A DNA stretch of 64,000 nucleotides from Lineus longissimus (Eukaryota; Nemertea; Pilidiophora; Heteronemertea; Lineidae): contig NC_088311.1 of the NCBI RefSeq assembly GCF_910592395.1, forward strand, positions 24,088,646 to 24,152,645. Direction: 5' to 3'. The translations under genes were made by a program, and so were the position numbers. This document shows positions 24,601 through 34,292 of this stretch, in pieces. Within the stretch, counting starts at the first letter, position 1, and each line of letters begins with the position of its first letter. The notes below the pieces were generated by a model that was not told the origin of the DNA, searched no databases, and saw only the letters and a program-made list of their open reading frames with translations.

Positions 24601-27600
24601 TAGGAACTGGGACTGGTTATCCTGTATACCAACCAGTAGCTGGTGATCTCGGGCAGAAACTGGAAATCATTACATTAAGAGGTTTGATTTCCTAGGACGA
24701 TTAATTATTGATATCCTCTTAATTTGTTACACCGAATGCACAGCACAAAAATAGTTTCAGATGCTGAGGGAAAACGATCCTACTATCCCAACCCTCACAG
24801 CTCACGAAGACATATGAGCATTATTCCGCCGCTCTTTCGAGATTCTTCTTTATGATCTTATTATTTCATACTTTCAAGTACATGTAGAGTTTATAAGTTT
24901 ACAATAAATGTGTAAGATTCTAGTTCTAAACCAGAATCATAGACGAATACTGTAAAGATCAAACATGCACATCTGGATCCGATCTTCACTAAGAATCTTA
25001 CAAGAGTCTTAAACCGGGTAGCTTTGATCTGACTGGTAGTGTGGTGGATGATGTGGAGGCTCGAAACACTTTTCATGCCCAGCAGTGCCTCTGGTGAATC
25101 TCTATTTCCTTTGTAGGAGGAAAAGTAGACCCAAGGTTGTTGCTGACCCAGAGGTGGAAGATGTGGAACTAGCCCCGACGTGTCATTCCGATTTCTTTGA
25201 CCATCTGTCGCGGCACAGCGGTCAGAACCAAGTCCTTGCATTATTGGGTAAGAGATGTCTTGTCCCGCGATCGTGTAAATACACCTCGGTCACCAATTCA
25301 CCGTTGAATTGGCTTCTCGGCGGTTCTTAACTTCCGTGACTGGGTCGAGTACGTCAGCCACAACTCCAGAAAATTGCCCCATTGAGTGGATGGTTTGACG
25401 TCACTAAAACCAAGGAGTAAAGTCTTCATATTTCTTCAGAATTCCTTACAAGTTTGGCTAAAATATAAATGATATGAGGTGCATTCGGGTGGCAAACATT
25501 ACCTGCCTCGCTTTCTTATTGCCTATTTACAGCTCTATTGGTCATGGATTTAGTTTCTTGGTGACGAAAACAACATTGCAGTAACAAAATATCCGAATCA
25601 AATATTTGCAACTTTCCGATTGTCATGATTGTGACAAAAAACATTCGCGTTGGAAAATTTCCTACGGACACCAAACAAGGATGGCATCATTGATAATTAG
25701 TTGTACTTTTTGTGTTCATAGGTCATCGTATGGACCTGGAACAGTTCCTGACTTGTGTCCGCCAGATGAGGCAGGAAGGTGGCGCACTCTTCACCGAGGA
25801 ATACCAGGTAGACCAACGATGCCCAATCCATGTGCTATTATCGCTAAGTGTTTCTGTTCAGCTGTCAATCTAAACACGACAACATACTCAAAGCAGCGCA
25901 GACTCTGCTTTTTATTACTCTACCGCATCAACTTTTTCTCCGTTAAAACGTCACCTCCCCCCCCCCCCTCCCAGACCGACCCCAACCACACCAATCCCAT
26001 TCGACGCTATAAAAGCGAAGCTTGGGATTTTGGGTATGCAGAAAATTTAAACAGTCGCTTCCGATTCCGATTGGTAGTCGTTCATTTTTTTTCCAAAACG
26101 ATCATTTTTTGCTTTTGACAATTTCCACATTCGGGTTGGTTCTTTTAAAGCGAGCTTTATGTTGTATTATATAGTTGATCTGCAGTGGACAAGGATCTCA
26201 TCCAACGGAAGTGGCCAGGGCCAACATGAATAAGAACAGATACCAGAACGTTCTTTCATGTAAGTTTCTAAGTACTAATGATATTGATTTTACACTCCAA
26301 GCATTTATCCTTGTAAAAAAACGTAAGTGAGAGCAGAGTCTGAGGAAACAGTAGTTTCAAGACCATCAGCATAGGATTTAGTAATGACAGCTAAACACGC
26401 CAAAATAATTCTTTCCGTGTCGGGTAAAACAATATATATTCACATTTTTAGTAAGCGGTCCTTATTTGGTTCCAAGCCAATTGGTCCCTTATCGTGCGAC
26501 CTATCTTTTGCAGATGACCATTCCCGCGTGATCCTCCAGATGGATGACCCAGTAGAATCAGACTATATCAACGCCAATTTCATTAAGGTACGTAGAACCT
26601 TCATCGGTCGTTGTGATTTGTAAAGAGCTCTTCATTCCGAAGAAAAGATGTAACATTTTTGGTTGAAAGTTAAATCCTATTCTCCTAATGGTATAGGGTT
26701 ATGATAACCAAGAATCTTATAAGAATCTTGTAAAGATTGTACATGTGTATATATACAAAACTGGATAAGATCTTAATAACTTGTAAGAATCTTCACAGGA
26801 TTTTCGACAAAGCTTCTTTTTCATGTATTCAGTATTATTCCCCTCCAGGACCACGAGGGCAAGGTGGCCTACATCGCCACGCAAGGACCCAAGGCGACGA
26901 CAGCTTCTGACTTCTGGCTGATGGTTTGGCAGCAAGAAGTGGTAGAGATCGTGATGCTGGCCAAGGTGGTCGAAGAGGGACGGGTAATTGCTCTTTTAAC
27001 CACCATGCATGCATTTGTAATGATTTACGTGTAGCTCAGCCAAAGAAAGTGATTGTATTTGTAATCATTCAAAGTCGAAGCACGTCAGAGTTCTTCAAAA
27101 AAGCTACAGAAAGAAAACAATTAGAATGCCTACTTTTCGAACATAAAGCGACGAGGTATATCCATGACACAATATATGACCCTTAACAGTATGCCTATTT
27201 TCTTACTTCGAGAATAAATATAATGCTGTTGTCGTGTTTCTTTTCCAAGGCTAAGTGCCACAAGTACTGGCCGGACGTGTCTGAGACAGACTCCTTTGAC
27301 TTTGACCTGACTGTCACCTGCCTGGACGAGATCGAGATGCAGGGTTTCACCATCCGCCGCCTCCAAGTTCAGCGGGTGGGTATTGGAATCTTATCTCGAA
27401 ACGACCATACGGGTAAATTGCAGTGATGATGAGGTTCGAGGCAACAACAGTAAAAAAATATCAATTCAGGGTGCTGCAACTGGGATATTGATTGACTGGT
27501 TGTTTTGTTTTTTATTCCACTTTATATAGATTAAATTTATACAATCAAAACAAATGTTTGTCACGGAATGACAACCACAATTCAAGGTGCAATGAAATAC

Positions 27601-30600
27601 AACTTACAATTACTTCTAGCTTGCCCTGGTGCTAAGTTAAAAATCCTTTTCAGGGCGATGTTGTCCGTGAAATTCAACAATTCCATTACATGGCTTGGCC
27701 TGACCACGGGGTGCCCACAGAAACCCATTCACTGCTTGCAATGATGAAGCATGTAGGCCAGATCGAGGTTGATGCGCCCATGTTAGTCCACTGCAGGTCA
27801 GTAAAAGCTATCAACTAGACCTCACCTCTGCTGTGTCGGTGTCGACAACGAAGATTTGTGTCACTGCCCAGGTCTCAAGTCTTGATAACGCTTTTAACTA
27901 AGAACGTATTCTCTATAAGATTCTTTTTATATTCTGATTTAAGCTCTTGAAAAAGAATCTGAAAAGCACCACGTTAAGAATGTGCATGTATCAGAAGCGT
28001 ACTAAGATCTTAACTTAAATTCTCTCAGGAAAATAGGTGATCGGAAATCTTCGTCAGTTTTCACGAAAATATGGCACCCTGATAATGCAGTTCCATGTTC
28101 AGTGCGGACTGAACGTCTGCTTGCAAACAAATTACTACAGGTGTAAACCCTGATTCCTGCGTCGATTATAATGCAGAGATGGCCCAAAGCTCATATACAT
28201 GTACTGCAAAGAACGATTACCGAGATCGAATCGTAAGCGCGCTTCTCGGGCTGCTCTTCTCTCTTCGTCCAGTATTTTGTATTTTTGAGGAAAGTAGTTA
28301 TGTAGTGGGCATGGGAAGTCATATATAAATATCGCAAGTGGAGGCACTTTACTGAATGCCATGATATTCACTAATCATTTCAGCGCCGGTGTCGGTAGGA
28401 CAGGAACCTTTTTTGCCATCAGGGAGATACTGATGCAAGGCCAGGCTGAGGGTGCAGTAGACATCATGAAGTTTGTCCTTCAGATGAGGCAAAGCAGGCC
28501 CTCGATGGTGCAAACCAAGGTATAGTTTAGTAGAATCCGCAGTGTGGTTTTGGTTGGTAGTCAGTTCGTTAAGATGAGACCATGCCTCTTAATGCATGAT
28601 TTTGAAACAACACAAAAAAAGTAGTGTCCAAAATGGGTGTTGTGCAACAACTGAACCATAAGCTACAGGCCCGGGGTACATGTCCCTATTTGACAAAGTA
28701 AGTTGTTGAGCACCTTAGGCATAAAGTGTTTCTCTTAATTGAAATTAAACTTTTCAGGACCAGTACATTTACATCTACACCACGATTGGAGACTATCTTC
28801 AGCACAGGAAAACTGCCATAGACCCTTACAGGCTTCACCAGCATTACAAAGAGCTCCAGCAACCAATGGTTGCCGACGATGGTTTCACTACGACAGGCTT
28901 AGATGAAGAATTTGAGGTAGCGATTGGCATTGCTAAAAATGACTAGGGATGCATTCGAAATAATCTCGAGTTAGAGACAGAGCGCCAGTGTCTTGTCACC
29001 ATTATTGGGAAGTGTCTACATAATCTATGAGCTGTTAAGGCTGTATTTACCACAACAGAGATCCGTTTTAGTCACCCATAATTCCATCTAAGAGTATCTT
29101 GACCAGTGAACATCTATGTTGGCATTCAACCAGAGAGACAGAATGTCGTTGGCTTGTCGTCACAGAGAGGGCTTGGGTGGAGTCGTAACGATACGTGGGC
29201 ATGATAATGACAAACTTATACTGAGCGCACTGAATGTCTGAACGTCTGAGTGGCTTATTTCAAAAAGATGGGCACGCCCTTACTACGAGCTTATCATCTC
29301 AACCTATACCATTGCATACTATTGTTTACAACTCATATTTGTGGTGATGCCATGGAGTTTATTCAGGTACTTGAGAGCATGACGAATCGTGTCCCAGAAA
29401 GAAAACTAAGACATGCCTTATCAGAAGCCAATAAAGAAAAGAACCGACACCCAGGAGTTCTTCCAAGTGAGTCAATATTTAACTTTTATTAACGACCATT
29501 ATCACATCATGGCAAACAACATTACATATGTCCGATACTATATGCAGATCACCAAAACCATTATAATTTCCCTTGTCACCATGTTTTACTAATGCACCGG
29601 TTTGATGGTGACATTTTCCGGCACTATTATTTGAAGAATGGGCCCAACTATCACCACTGTGATTTTGATGGAAATCGCACTGTAACTTACTAATATGTGG
29701 TTCAAAATGTCTATCAACTAAGAACAGTCCCGACATGTTCAATATATCACTAAGATTTACGAGGAAATCGAATTAGGTCAAGCACATGACGCAATTGAAA
29801 ATAAAAATCTATCACTGTCATCTCGAAAAAAAGACCGAAATAAGACACAAAATTCGGAATTCATGCACACCTGCACAAAAAATGTAGGCCAGTCACCTTT
29901 ACATAGGAGCGGCGGCACAAACATGTGTTGGGTAGTTGTAAAACAAGAAACACAGAAACGAAACAGAAACACAGAAACACAGAAACGAAACGCAGAAACC
30001 AGTCTTGTGGCGAATTCTGGTCTGCAGACTCCATCTTGTTGCCATGGTTGTTGCCGCGAACGCGGGTGTAACTAAAACTGGTATTCAGTCGGAATGGAAG
30101 GAGGAATGCTCATTTCCCAATACCCTTTTAGCCTCATCAACGTGTGCGCAGATTGGCAGCATCCGGCCTTGATCGTGCCAATACACTACATGTATGTACT
30201 ACACGGCGTAAATAGAAAATAGTCATTCGAATAGCGAGTCCTGTTCTTTTGTACATTCCATGGCCTGTGCACGACACTAGGCTGAACTTCCCTACTGCAA
30301 CCTCATTAACATAAACAGATATTTAAAGGGACTATTTAAAGGCAGCAGCTGGGCAGGCAAGATTGAGTTACTCCAAGTCCAAGTCTAGTGCCCCCCACCC
30401 AATTTACTCTATTCTAGTCGCCAAAATTGGTCTCTCACGTCTCACATAACGTCGAAATGATTCACCCATGTACTGGTACCGTACCTTGCATTTAGTGCTG
30501 CATCAGACGGGATTTGTAGGATGATCCTGGTACTTCATGTAAATTGAACACTACAAGGCAAGATGTTGCACTGCACCTTCATTTAAAATAACATGCTGTA

Positions 30601-31668
30601 GGAATCGAATCGAACCTACCAAAGTACTACACCACCACCTCAAAAGACTTCACCCATATCGTGCCGCCCCCCCCCCCCCCCCCCAAGTTGCTCCATGTAT
30701 CCCCTCAACAACTCTATTGCATTCCGGCTGGCCGCAACCCACCAACCTCAGATTTTACTTTTAAACGACAATAACAACGGATTGGGCAAGGAAAGTATCG
30801 GCGTGCCGATTGATTCCAACTTTTATGAAAACCCGTTTGATTTTCGTTTCTGCGTTTCGTTTCTGCGTTTCTGTGTTTCTGTTTCGTTTCTGTGTTTCTT
30901 GTTTTACAACTACCCACATGTGTTCACCTTGTCCTAGTATATAGCCAGGAACTGACATTGAGTACATGCTTTACGTTACGTCGTCACCTCGAGTGGTTAA
31001 CTCGAAAGTTCGCTGAGCATTGCCATGTCGCATTTATCATTGTTGTTATCTTCTTCCAGATTTTGACCATGCAGTAAAGTTGACGGCTCCAGGACAATGC
31101 TCCGATTACATAAATGCGGTGTATGTTGATGTACGTGACCACACTAACAGTATTATATGACTGTGTTCCGCATTGTCAGAGGGTTACAATACGAAGGGGA
31201 TAATGGGTAAACTTGGTCACTTCAGTGACTTAAAAAGGCACAAGTGGGGGGGGGGGGGGGCGGGGTCACGTTTCATTTAGAGGCCAATCTTGCTGATAAT
31301 ACTGCGGTGATTTTCAATCGATAAGAATTGATTACCATTTTTCATCGACACATGATCATAAAATTAGAAAAGATCATTTGAATTACACATTCAGCTGTAC
31401 TGATATTGGGTTACATCTGTACAGTTAAAAATAAAAGCTTTTCTTATAAACTTTCACCGTATCAAACAAAATTATCTTTCAGGGGTATATGCTACCGAGG
31501 GCCTTTATTGTGACTCAGATCCCAATGGCCAACACAACGGATGACTTCTGGAACATGGTGAATGAGTGCGGGGCAACTGTACTGGTCCAGATGACAGAGG
31601 ACCCCGAGCTCAAGCAGCAGGTATACACTCAATCAAGTTTGAAGTCGGTTGCCTTCGTGGTCTTATCT

Positions 31669-31712
<44 letters not shown>

Positions 31713-34292
31713 GTCCCACAGCTCTGCGGCCATTGGGACGACCCTGTGCTATCAACGATGCGGTACTAAACGGTTCTGTTCTCAGCGATGCTAATCACTA
31801 ATCGTTCACTAACCCATCATTTGTTTCGTTTTGGAGTGGACTGCCGGTGTAATGTTTTTGAGTGTTTCTGTTTTTGAGTGTTTCCCCTCATTGTTTGGGA
31901 ACGCTCAAAAATAGATTGACGAGTTTTTCTGTGTATCCCCCCTATTGAAAAGTCATGGTCTCTCTAGCTGCCTATTGTTTGGAAACACTGAAACATGGGA
32001 ACAACCACAGATGTTACACCGGTCGACAACTCCGATAAGATACTAATATATCGGAGTTAGAGTTATCATGAGAGTCTCAGTTAAATTATTGAATTTTTTA
32101 TACAATATGTACATATACAGTACAAAGTTCACAAGATTCTTGTTAGATGATTAGTACATGTACATGGACACTAGTTGCAAGATTCGTGTAAGATTCTTTA
32201 ATCTTTAACCAAGAATACATGGGTCTTGTAACGAATGAACATGCACAGTCATACACATAAGTGCCAATCTTGGAAGATTTAAGAACATTACAAGAAAATT
32301 TTGTAACAGATGTACTGGTTTATTAATAGGAAGCTGAAAACAATCTTAACTAAGTACATGCATCTTATAAAAATCTTTCCTGGATGATTGACCTGGGGAT
32401 ACAATAACATTGCAGAATGGCTCATCCTATTTGCCAACCAATGAGGACGATTTGTTGGTGGGAACACTCCGAGTGCAGTTGCATTCAATCCAATCAACAT
32501 CTCCCCCAATGGAAGAAATCATTTGTAGAAAGCTGGTGTGTGGGCATCCAACAAAGGTAAGTAATGCTTCTATAGATCAAGTCTGTGCATCGGTTGTAAT
32601 AGATTCAATATATACTGTAAAAGTCAAATGGCCCTAGATCCAGCGAGGACATGTGCAGCTTGGCGTGACTTTACTGTTACTGGCCGAAAGTCATAGGAAA
32701 GACATTAGCTGCCCGATCATATTTCTGATATTATTAAGAACCATTACAGTATGTGTCTCTTTTAGTCGGATTCGTCAACAAGGCCTGATGGTTTTCTTTT
32801 AAACCAAACAACAAAAAGAAATATCATACCCTCATTTTTCTTCAGAATTTGAAGCACGGTGTAGACAATAACAATTATGATAAATGATATTTACGAAGTT
32901 TGTCTATTTCAGAAGAACACTGTCGAGATCACCCATTACTCCTTTGCCAGCTACCCACCATCACCAGTCGCCATCTCTGTCATCCTTGGCGAATTGGACA
33001 ATAAGTCTCAGTTCATGTCGAAAGGGCCCGTGGTATCATTGTGTCAGTAAGTCACGGGTGTTTTCCTGAAGGGAAACTTGTTGAGAAATGTCTTGCTCAG
33101 AACACTTTTTGATATTGTCTTTCTTATAAAACTAACAAAGTTATCTTATTCCACGACCACCACCAAGGTACGTTAGCCGTTCAAGGAGGTTTAATTTGCA
33201 AAGCCAAAAAAAATCACTTCACATATTATGAAAGGCCGGGAGGTGTTGAGTGATCAGATAGGACCAGTCAGCCCCCGAAAATGTTTGAATTTCAGAAACT
33301 TATTGACGACCTATACGACCATTCGTGTTAACAGGGTTGTCCAAGATTGGGGTTGATCAAACATTTTCTAAATTTCTCAGAAGCGCTCAACTCAATATAT
33401 ATATATTTTAAACACTATCTTTTAAAAGATCTTTGGCAAATCGCAGAAATAATGTGATACCCAAATGCTGCTGTCAAAACAGTCTAACTGTCAAGTACTT
33501 CAAACACAATTTCATCTTCTGCAGAGATGGGGCGGGATGGAGTGGAGTTTTGTGTGCGTGCCATCACATCTGCAAGCAGATGCAACTGGATGAGACAGTC
33601 AACGTCCTCCAATGTATACACAGAATACGTACCAGCAGACCTCAGCTCGTCTGGACAAAGGTAAAGCAGACCAAGGTCGAACCTTCCATAATGAGAGTCT
33701 TACTTAATGTCTTATTCATTTTCTGAGCAATGTGCATGTGCTATCGTTGCAAGATTCTTGTAAGATTCTAGTTTGAGATCCTAAACCAACCAAACTTTAC
33801 CAACACACTTTTAATACAATAACAATATCATTACAAGAATCTTTCAGGGATTGGCCACGTACAGTAGAACCTCCCTTAGTAGGGAGGTGTCCCGATCAGA
33901 GAGGTCAAACTGAATGGAAATAACCAATTTGGGACTACAACTAGTGTTCTTAATAGAGGTTGTCCTTAATAGAGAGGTGTCCGCTAAGGGAGGTTCCACT
34001 GTAAATCTACACGAAACTGAATGAGATCTTATATAACTAGGTTTTACCCTGTAAAACCGTGTCTGTTTTTTTCGAGACAGTACTGTCGGTATCTATATCA
34101 GCATCAGAATCAGTATTTATCAGCGATTAGAGTTTAACACTGAAACTAACATATTGAGCCATGGCAGAGTTATAAGCACGTAGCAATATCCTGAACACCC
34201 TTTCTCTCTCATTCCAGGAGCAATACGACTTCTGTTATAAAGTGGCGTTGAAATTCCTCGATTCGTTCGTCGTCTACGAGAATCTCAAATAA
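15568..34292 (+). CDS. Receptor-type protein tyrosine phosphatase, ShK-EGF-FTP-EGF-FN3 ectodomain
   Basis: A single-pass cell-surface receptor that should dephosphorylate phosphotyrosine through its first cytoplasmic domain. I traced 33 exons whose lengths sum to 4,209 nt, an uninterrupted 1,402-residue frame. Domains in order: signal peptide (1-26), ShK (28-64), Thr-rich linker, 8-Cys EGF (103-148), fucolectin-type lectin (148-281), second 8-Cys EGF (282-328), Thr-rich stalk (329-412), three FN3 domains (413-736), transmembrane helix (about 750-778), juxtamembrane segment, phosphatase D1 (about 824-1138) and D2 (1139-1402). D1 carries WPD and [11 protein letters not shown]2 lacks the Arg and is probably inactive. 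The eight N-terminal exons all start and end in phase 1 or at the start codon, as in exon-shuffled modules. The closest known relatives are invertebrate PTPRK/PTPRT-like receptors; one-to-one orthology cannot be judged here. Confidence 0.93.
15715..15935 (+). mobile_element. 5'-truncated non-LTR retrotransposon (LINE), 3' end with 12-bp TSD
   Basis: It codes the C-terminal tip of an ORF2 reverse transcriptase: [20 protein letters not shown], then LRKDIWPEF and [16 protein letters not shown] followed by a stop. The C-x-C...H...C knuckle is typical. The 3' end is GAACGAGAAGAAGAAG. The 12-mer ATTGCCAATGTT occurs exactly at 15703-15714 and 15936-15947, a perfect target-site duplication. The insertion sits in intron 1 of the phosphatase gene, in sense orientation. 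The short length shows 5' truncation during reverse transcription. Confidence 0.85.
16530..16757 (+). CDS. RPTP exon 2: ShK domain and Thr/Ser/Pro linker
   Basis: The acceptor ttttcttgcag leads to CRDNWLEYC followed by four more Cys ending in CPATCGIC. This gives the six-Cys ShK pattern with its closing TCGxC, at residues 28-64. The rest of the exon is a Ser/Thr/Pro/Ala linker suited to O-glycosylation. The ShK fold is widespread in secreted and surface invertebrate proteins; nothing here indicates a toxin role. Donor gtgagt, phase 1. Confidence 0.88.
17038..17172 (+). CDS. RPTP exon 3: first 8-Cys EGF-like domain
   Basis: A whole-domain, symmetric phase-1 exon of 135 nt. It has eight Cys with the spacing of laminin/MEGF-type EGF repeats: [19 protein letters not shown], then [16 protein letters not shown]. 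Acceptor acgttgcag, donor gtaaac. Confidence 0.9.
   Translation: MVKAASLVSIVNIVVIVRMMLSAIKRPDRVLQGVTLDGVAKLVS
17353..18362 (+). CDS. RPTP exons 4-5: fucolectin-type (F-lectin) domain
   Basis: Exons 17353-17550 and 18159-18362, both symmetric phase 1. The start [15 protein letters not shown], then [10 protein letters not shown] and [17 protein letters not shown], is the hallmark of the fucolectin/tachylectin-4/pentraxin-1 fold. The second exon supplies the closing strands: [23 protein letters not shown], then [12 protein letters not shown]. The RxDx4(R/K) part of the fucose-binding motif is not seen (TRDCYQCAG stands there), so sugar binding is doubtful while the fold is clear. The intron between the two halves holds a LINE remnant. 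Confidence 0.85.
17640..17972 (+). mobile_element. LINE remnant (RT C-terminus, 3' hairpin, CATT tail)
   Basis: The open stretch 17664-17885 reads [35 protein letters not shown] and [12 protein letters not shown], the conserved tail of a CR1/L2-like reverse transcriptase. It is followed by a 3' UTR hairpin (ggcgcc at about 17909 pairing with ggcgcc at about 17933) and a (CATT)n tail at about 17957-17972. It lies in the intron that splits the lectin domain. The 5' border is approximate and I could not see a clean target duplication. Confidence 0.75.
18714..18854 (+). CDS. RPTP exon 6: second 8-Cys EGF-like domain
   Basis: A symmetric phase-1 exon of 141 nt with eight Cys ([38 protein letters not shown]). 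It is paralogous to exon 3, so the two EGF exons flank the lectin exons like a sandwich. Confidence 0.88.
19131..19937 (+). CDS. RPTP exons 7-8: Thr-rich mucin-like stalk
   Basis: Exons 19131-19286 and 19842-19937, both phase 1-1. They code about 84 residues, mainly Thr, Ser and Ala. The end of exon 7 is a coding ACA/GCA microsatellite (from about 19218 to 19286) that gives Thr-Ala tracts, so its length may vary between alleles. Dense O-glycosylation and an extended stalk are expected. Confidence 0.75.
20658..21307 (+). CDS. RPTP exons 9-10: first fibronectin type III domain
   Basis: Exons 20658-20740 and 21064-21307, with a phase-0 intron inside the domain and phase-1 borders. Strand B ends in the typical Trp (VRVTWK). 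The second half is unusually rich in N-glycosylation sequons and is diverged ([25 protein letters not shown]). Confidence 0.72.
21743..22223 (+). CDS. RPTP exons 11-12: second fibronectin type III domain
   Basis: Exons 21743-21846 and 22067-22223. The sequence [10 protein letters not shown], then [12 protein letters not shown], then [20 protein letters not shown] is a textbook FN3 domain, with the strand-B Trp and the strand-F Tyr motif. The exon 11 donor (gttggc) is a weak GT site. Confidence 0.88.
22415..23891 (+). CDS. RPTP exons 13-16: third, Cys-bearing FN3-like membrane-proximal domain
   Basis: Exons 22415-22520, 22938-23060, 23401-23509 and 23846-23891. It opens like FN3 ([23 protein letters not shown]) and then carries extra Cys ([14 protein letters not shown]) and ends [11 protein letters not shown]. 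Internal introns are phase 2, 2 and 0. The extra Cys and split-up structure resemble the membrane-proximal region of R2B-type receptor phosphatases, which can be cleaved by proteases; no cleavage site is assigned. Confidence 0.75.
24234..25247 (+). CDS. RPTP exons 17-18: transmembrane helix and juxtamembrane segment
   Basis: Exon 24234-24363 codes a hydrophobic helix, [20 protein letters not shown], running on into IVVIV and then a basic stop-transfer RRKSRPK that crosses the phase-2 intron. Exon 25117-25247 codes the acidic juxtamembrane stretch ([11 protein letters not shown]) leading to the phosphatase domain. Confidence 0.9.
24885..25015. repeat. AAGAATCTTGTAA family, copy 4
   Basis: Contains GTAAGATTCTAGTTCTAAACC, CATGCACATCT and ACTAAGAATCTTACAAGAGT. 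In the phosphatase intron before the juxtamembrane exon. Confidence 0.5.
25722..28916 (+). CDS. RPTP exons 19-26: phosphatase domain D1, catalytic
   Basis: Exons 25722-25807, 26175-26259, 26514-26587, 26849-26983, 27250-27375, 27654-27796, 28384-28519 and 28758-28916. Family motifs appear in order: [42 protein letters not shown], the WPD loop (WPDHGVP, Asp1009), the signature [10 protein letters not shown] (Cys1039) and the Q-loop QTKDQYIYIY. All residues needed for catalysis are present. The exon at 26175 must use the AG at 26173-26174: the stronger-looking gatctgcag 11 nt later would break the frame. Confidence 0.95.
26700..26815. repeat. AAGAATCTTGTAA family, copy 5 (best preserved)
   Basis: Reads ACCAAGAATCTTATAAGAAT, CTTGTAAAGATTGTACATGT, ATACAAAACTGGATAAGATC, then AAGAATCTTCACAGGATTTT. 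It gives the clearest view of the unit order. Confidence 0.6.
27895..28035. repeat. AAGAATCTTGTAA family, copy 6 (diverged)
   Basis: TATAAGATTCTTTTTATATT, AAAGAATCTGAAAAG, ATGTGCATGTATCAGAAGCG and ACTAAGATCTTAACTTAAAT keep the family order. Confidence 0.42.
29367..34292 (+). CDS. RPTP exons 27-33: phosphatase domain D2, degenerate
   Basis: Exons 29367-29466, 31060-31130, 31483-31620, 32416-32556, 32913-33046, 33525-33660 and 34218-34292 (TAA). The fold is kept ([37 protein letters not shown]). The WPD loop is replaced by SYPPSPV, and the signature reads SLCQDGAGWSG: the Cys (1332) remains but the CX5R Arg is Trp. D2 should therefore be a pseudophosphatase with a regulatory or dimerisation role, as in most receptor phosphatases. 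The intron at 29467-31059 is enlarged by a 986-bp transposon. Confidence 0.93.
29930..30915. mobile_element. 986-bp non-autonomous DNA transposon, ~70-bp GAAAC-rich TIRs, 9-bp TSD
   Basis: The left end (29930-29999) and the right end (30846-30915) are inverted copies that differ at about one base. Each starts GGGTAGTTGTAAAACAAGAA and continues as a GAAAC/ACACA-rich simple repeat. The 9-mer ACATGTGTT flanks both sides directly (29921-29929 and 30916-30924). The interior has no transposase frame and contains an 18-base C run (30667-30684). Long TIRs plus a 9-bp duplication fit the Mutator-like class; the class is inference. It lies in the intron between the first two D2 exons. Confidence 0.85.
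31671..31712. repeat. (ATC)n microsatellite
   Basis: About 14 uninterrupted CAT/ATC units inside a phosphatase intron. The His runs that open frames show here are artefacts of this repeat. Confidence 0.9.
31844..32022. mobile_element. MITE-like element, copy A
   Basis: Starts CCGGTGTAATG and ends GTTACACCGG (inverted ends of about 9 bp). From 31847 on it is the same as copy B at 40939-41115 apart from a single-base indel. Non-coding. It sits in an intron of the phosphatase D2 region. Confidence 0.75.
32105..32400. repeat. AAGAATCTTGTAA family, copy 7 (double)
   Basis: TTCACAAGATTCTTGTTAGA, GCAAGATTCGTGTAAGATTC, TCTTGTAACGAATGAACATG and ACTAAGTACATGCATCTTAT suggest two overlapping or tandem units. 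Confidence 0.5.
33723..33860. repeat. AAGAATCTTGTAA family, copy 8, interrupted
   Basis: TTGCAAGATTCTTGTAAGAT and ATTACAAGAATCTTTCAGGG lie before the pogo-like MITE. The likely continuation, ACGAAACTGAATGAGATCTT, lies just after it at about 34012-34031. Confidence 0.5.
33862..34001. mobile_element. pogo/Tigger-like MITE, 140 bp, TA target
   Basis: Ends CAGTAGAACCTCCCTTAG and CTAAGGGAGGTTCCACTG are near-perfect inverted repeats, flanked on both sides by TA (33860-33861 and 34002-34003). CAGT termini with a TA duplication are the pogo/Tigger pattern. It lies in the last intron of the phosphatase gene, apparently inside a copy of the AAGAATCTTGTAA repeat. Confidence 0.8.

Noticed and set aside
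25606-26118. 170-codon open frame
   Set aside because: It crosses RPTP exon 19 out of frame and runs into flanking introns with a poly-C run; the correct frame matches the phosphatase domain.
31566-31769. Frame with a long His run
   Set aside because: The His codons come from the intronic (ATC)n microsatellite, unlike the His tract at 5543 which is in phase with the gene.
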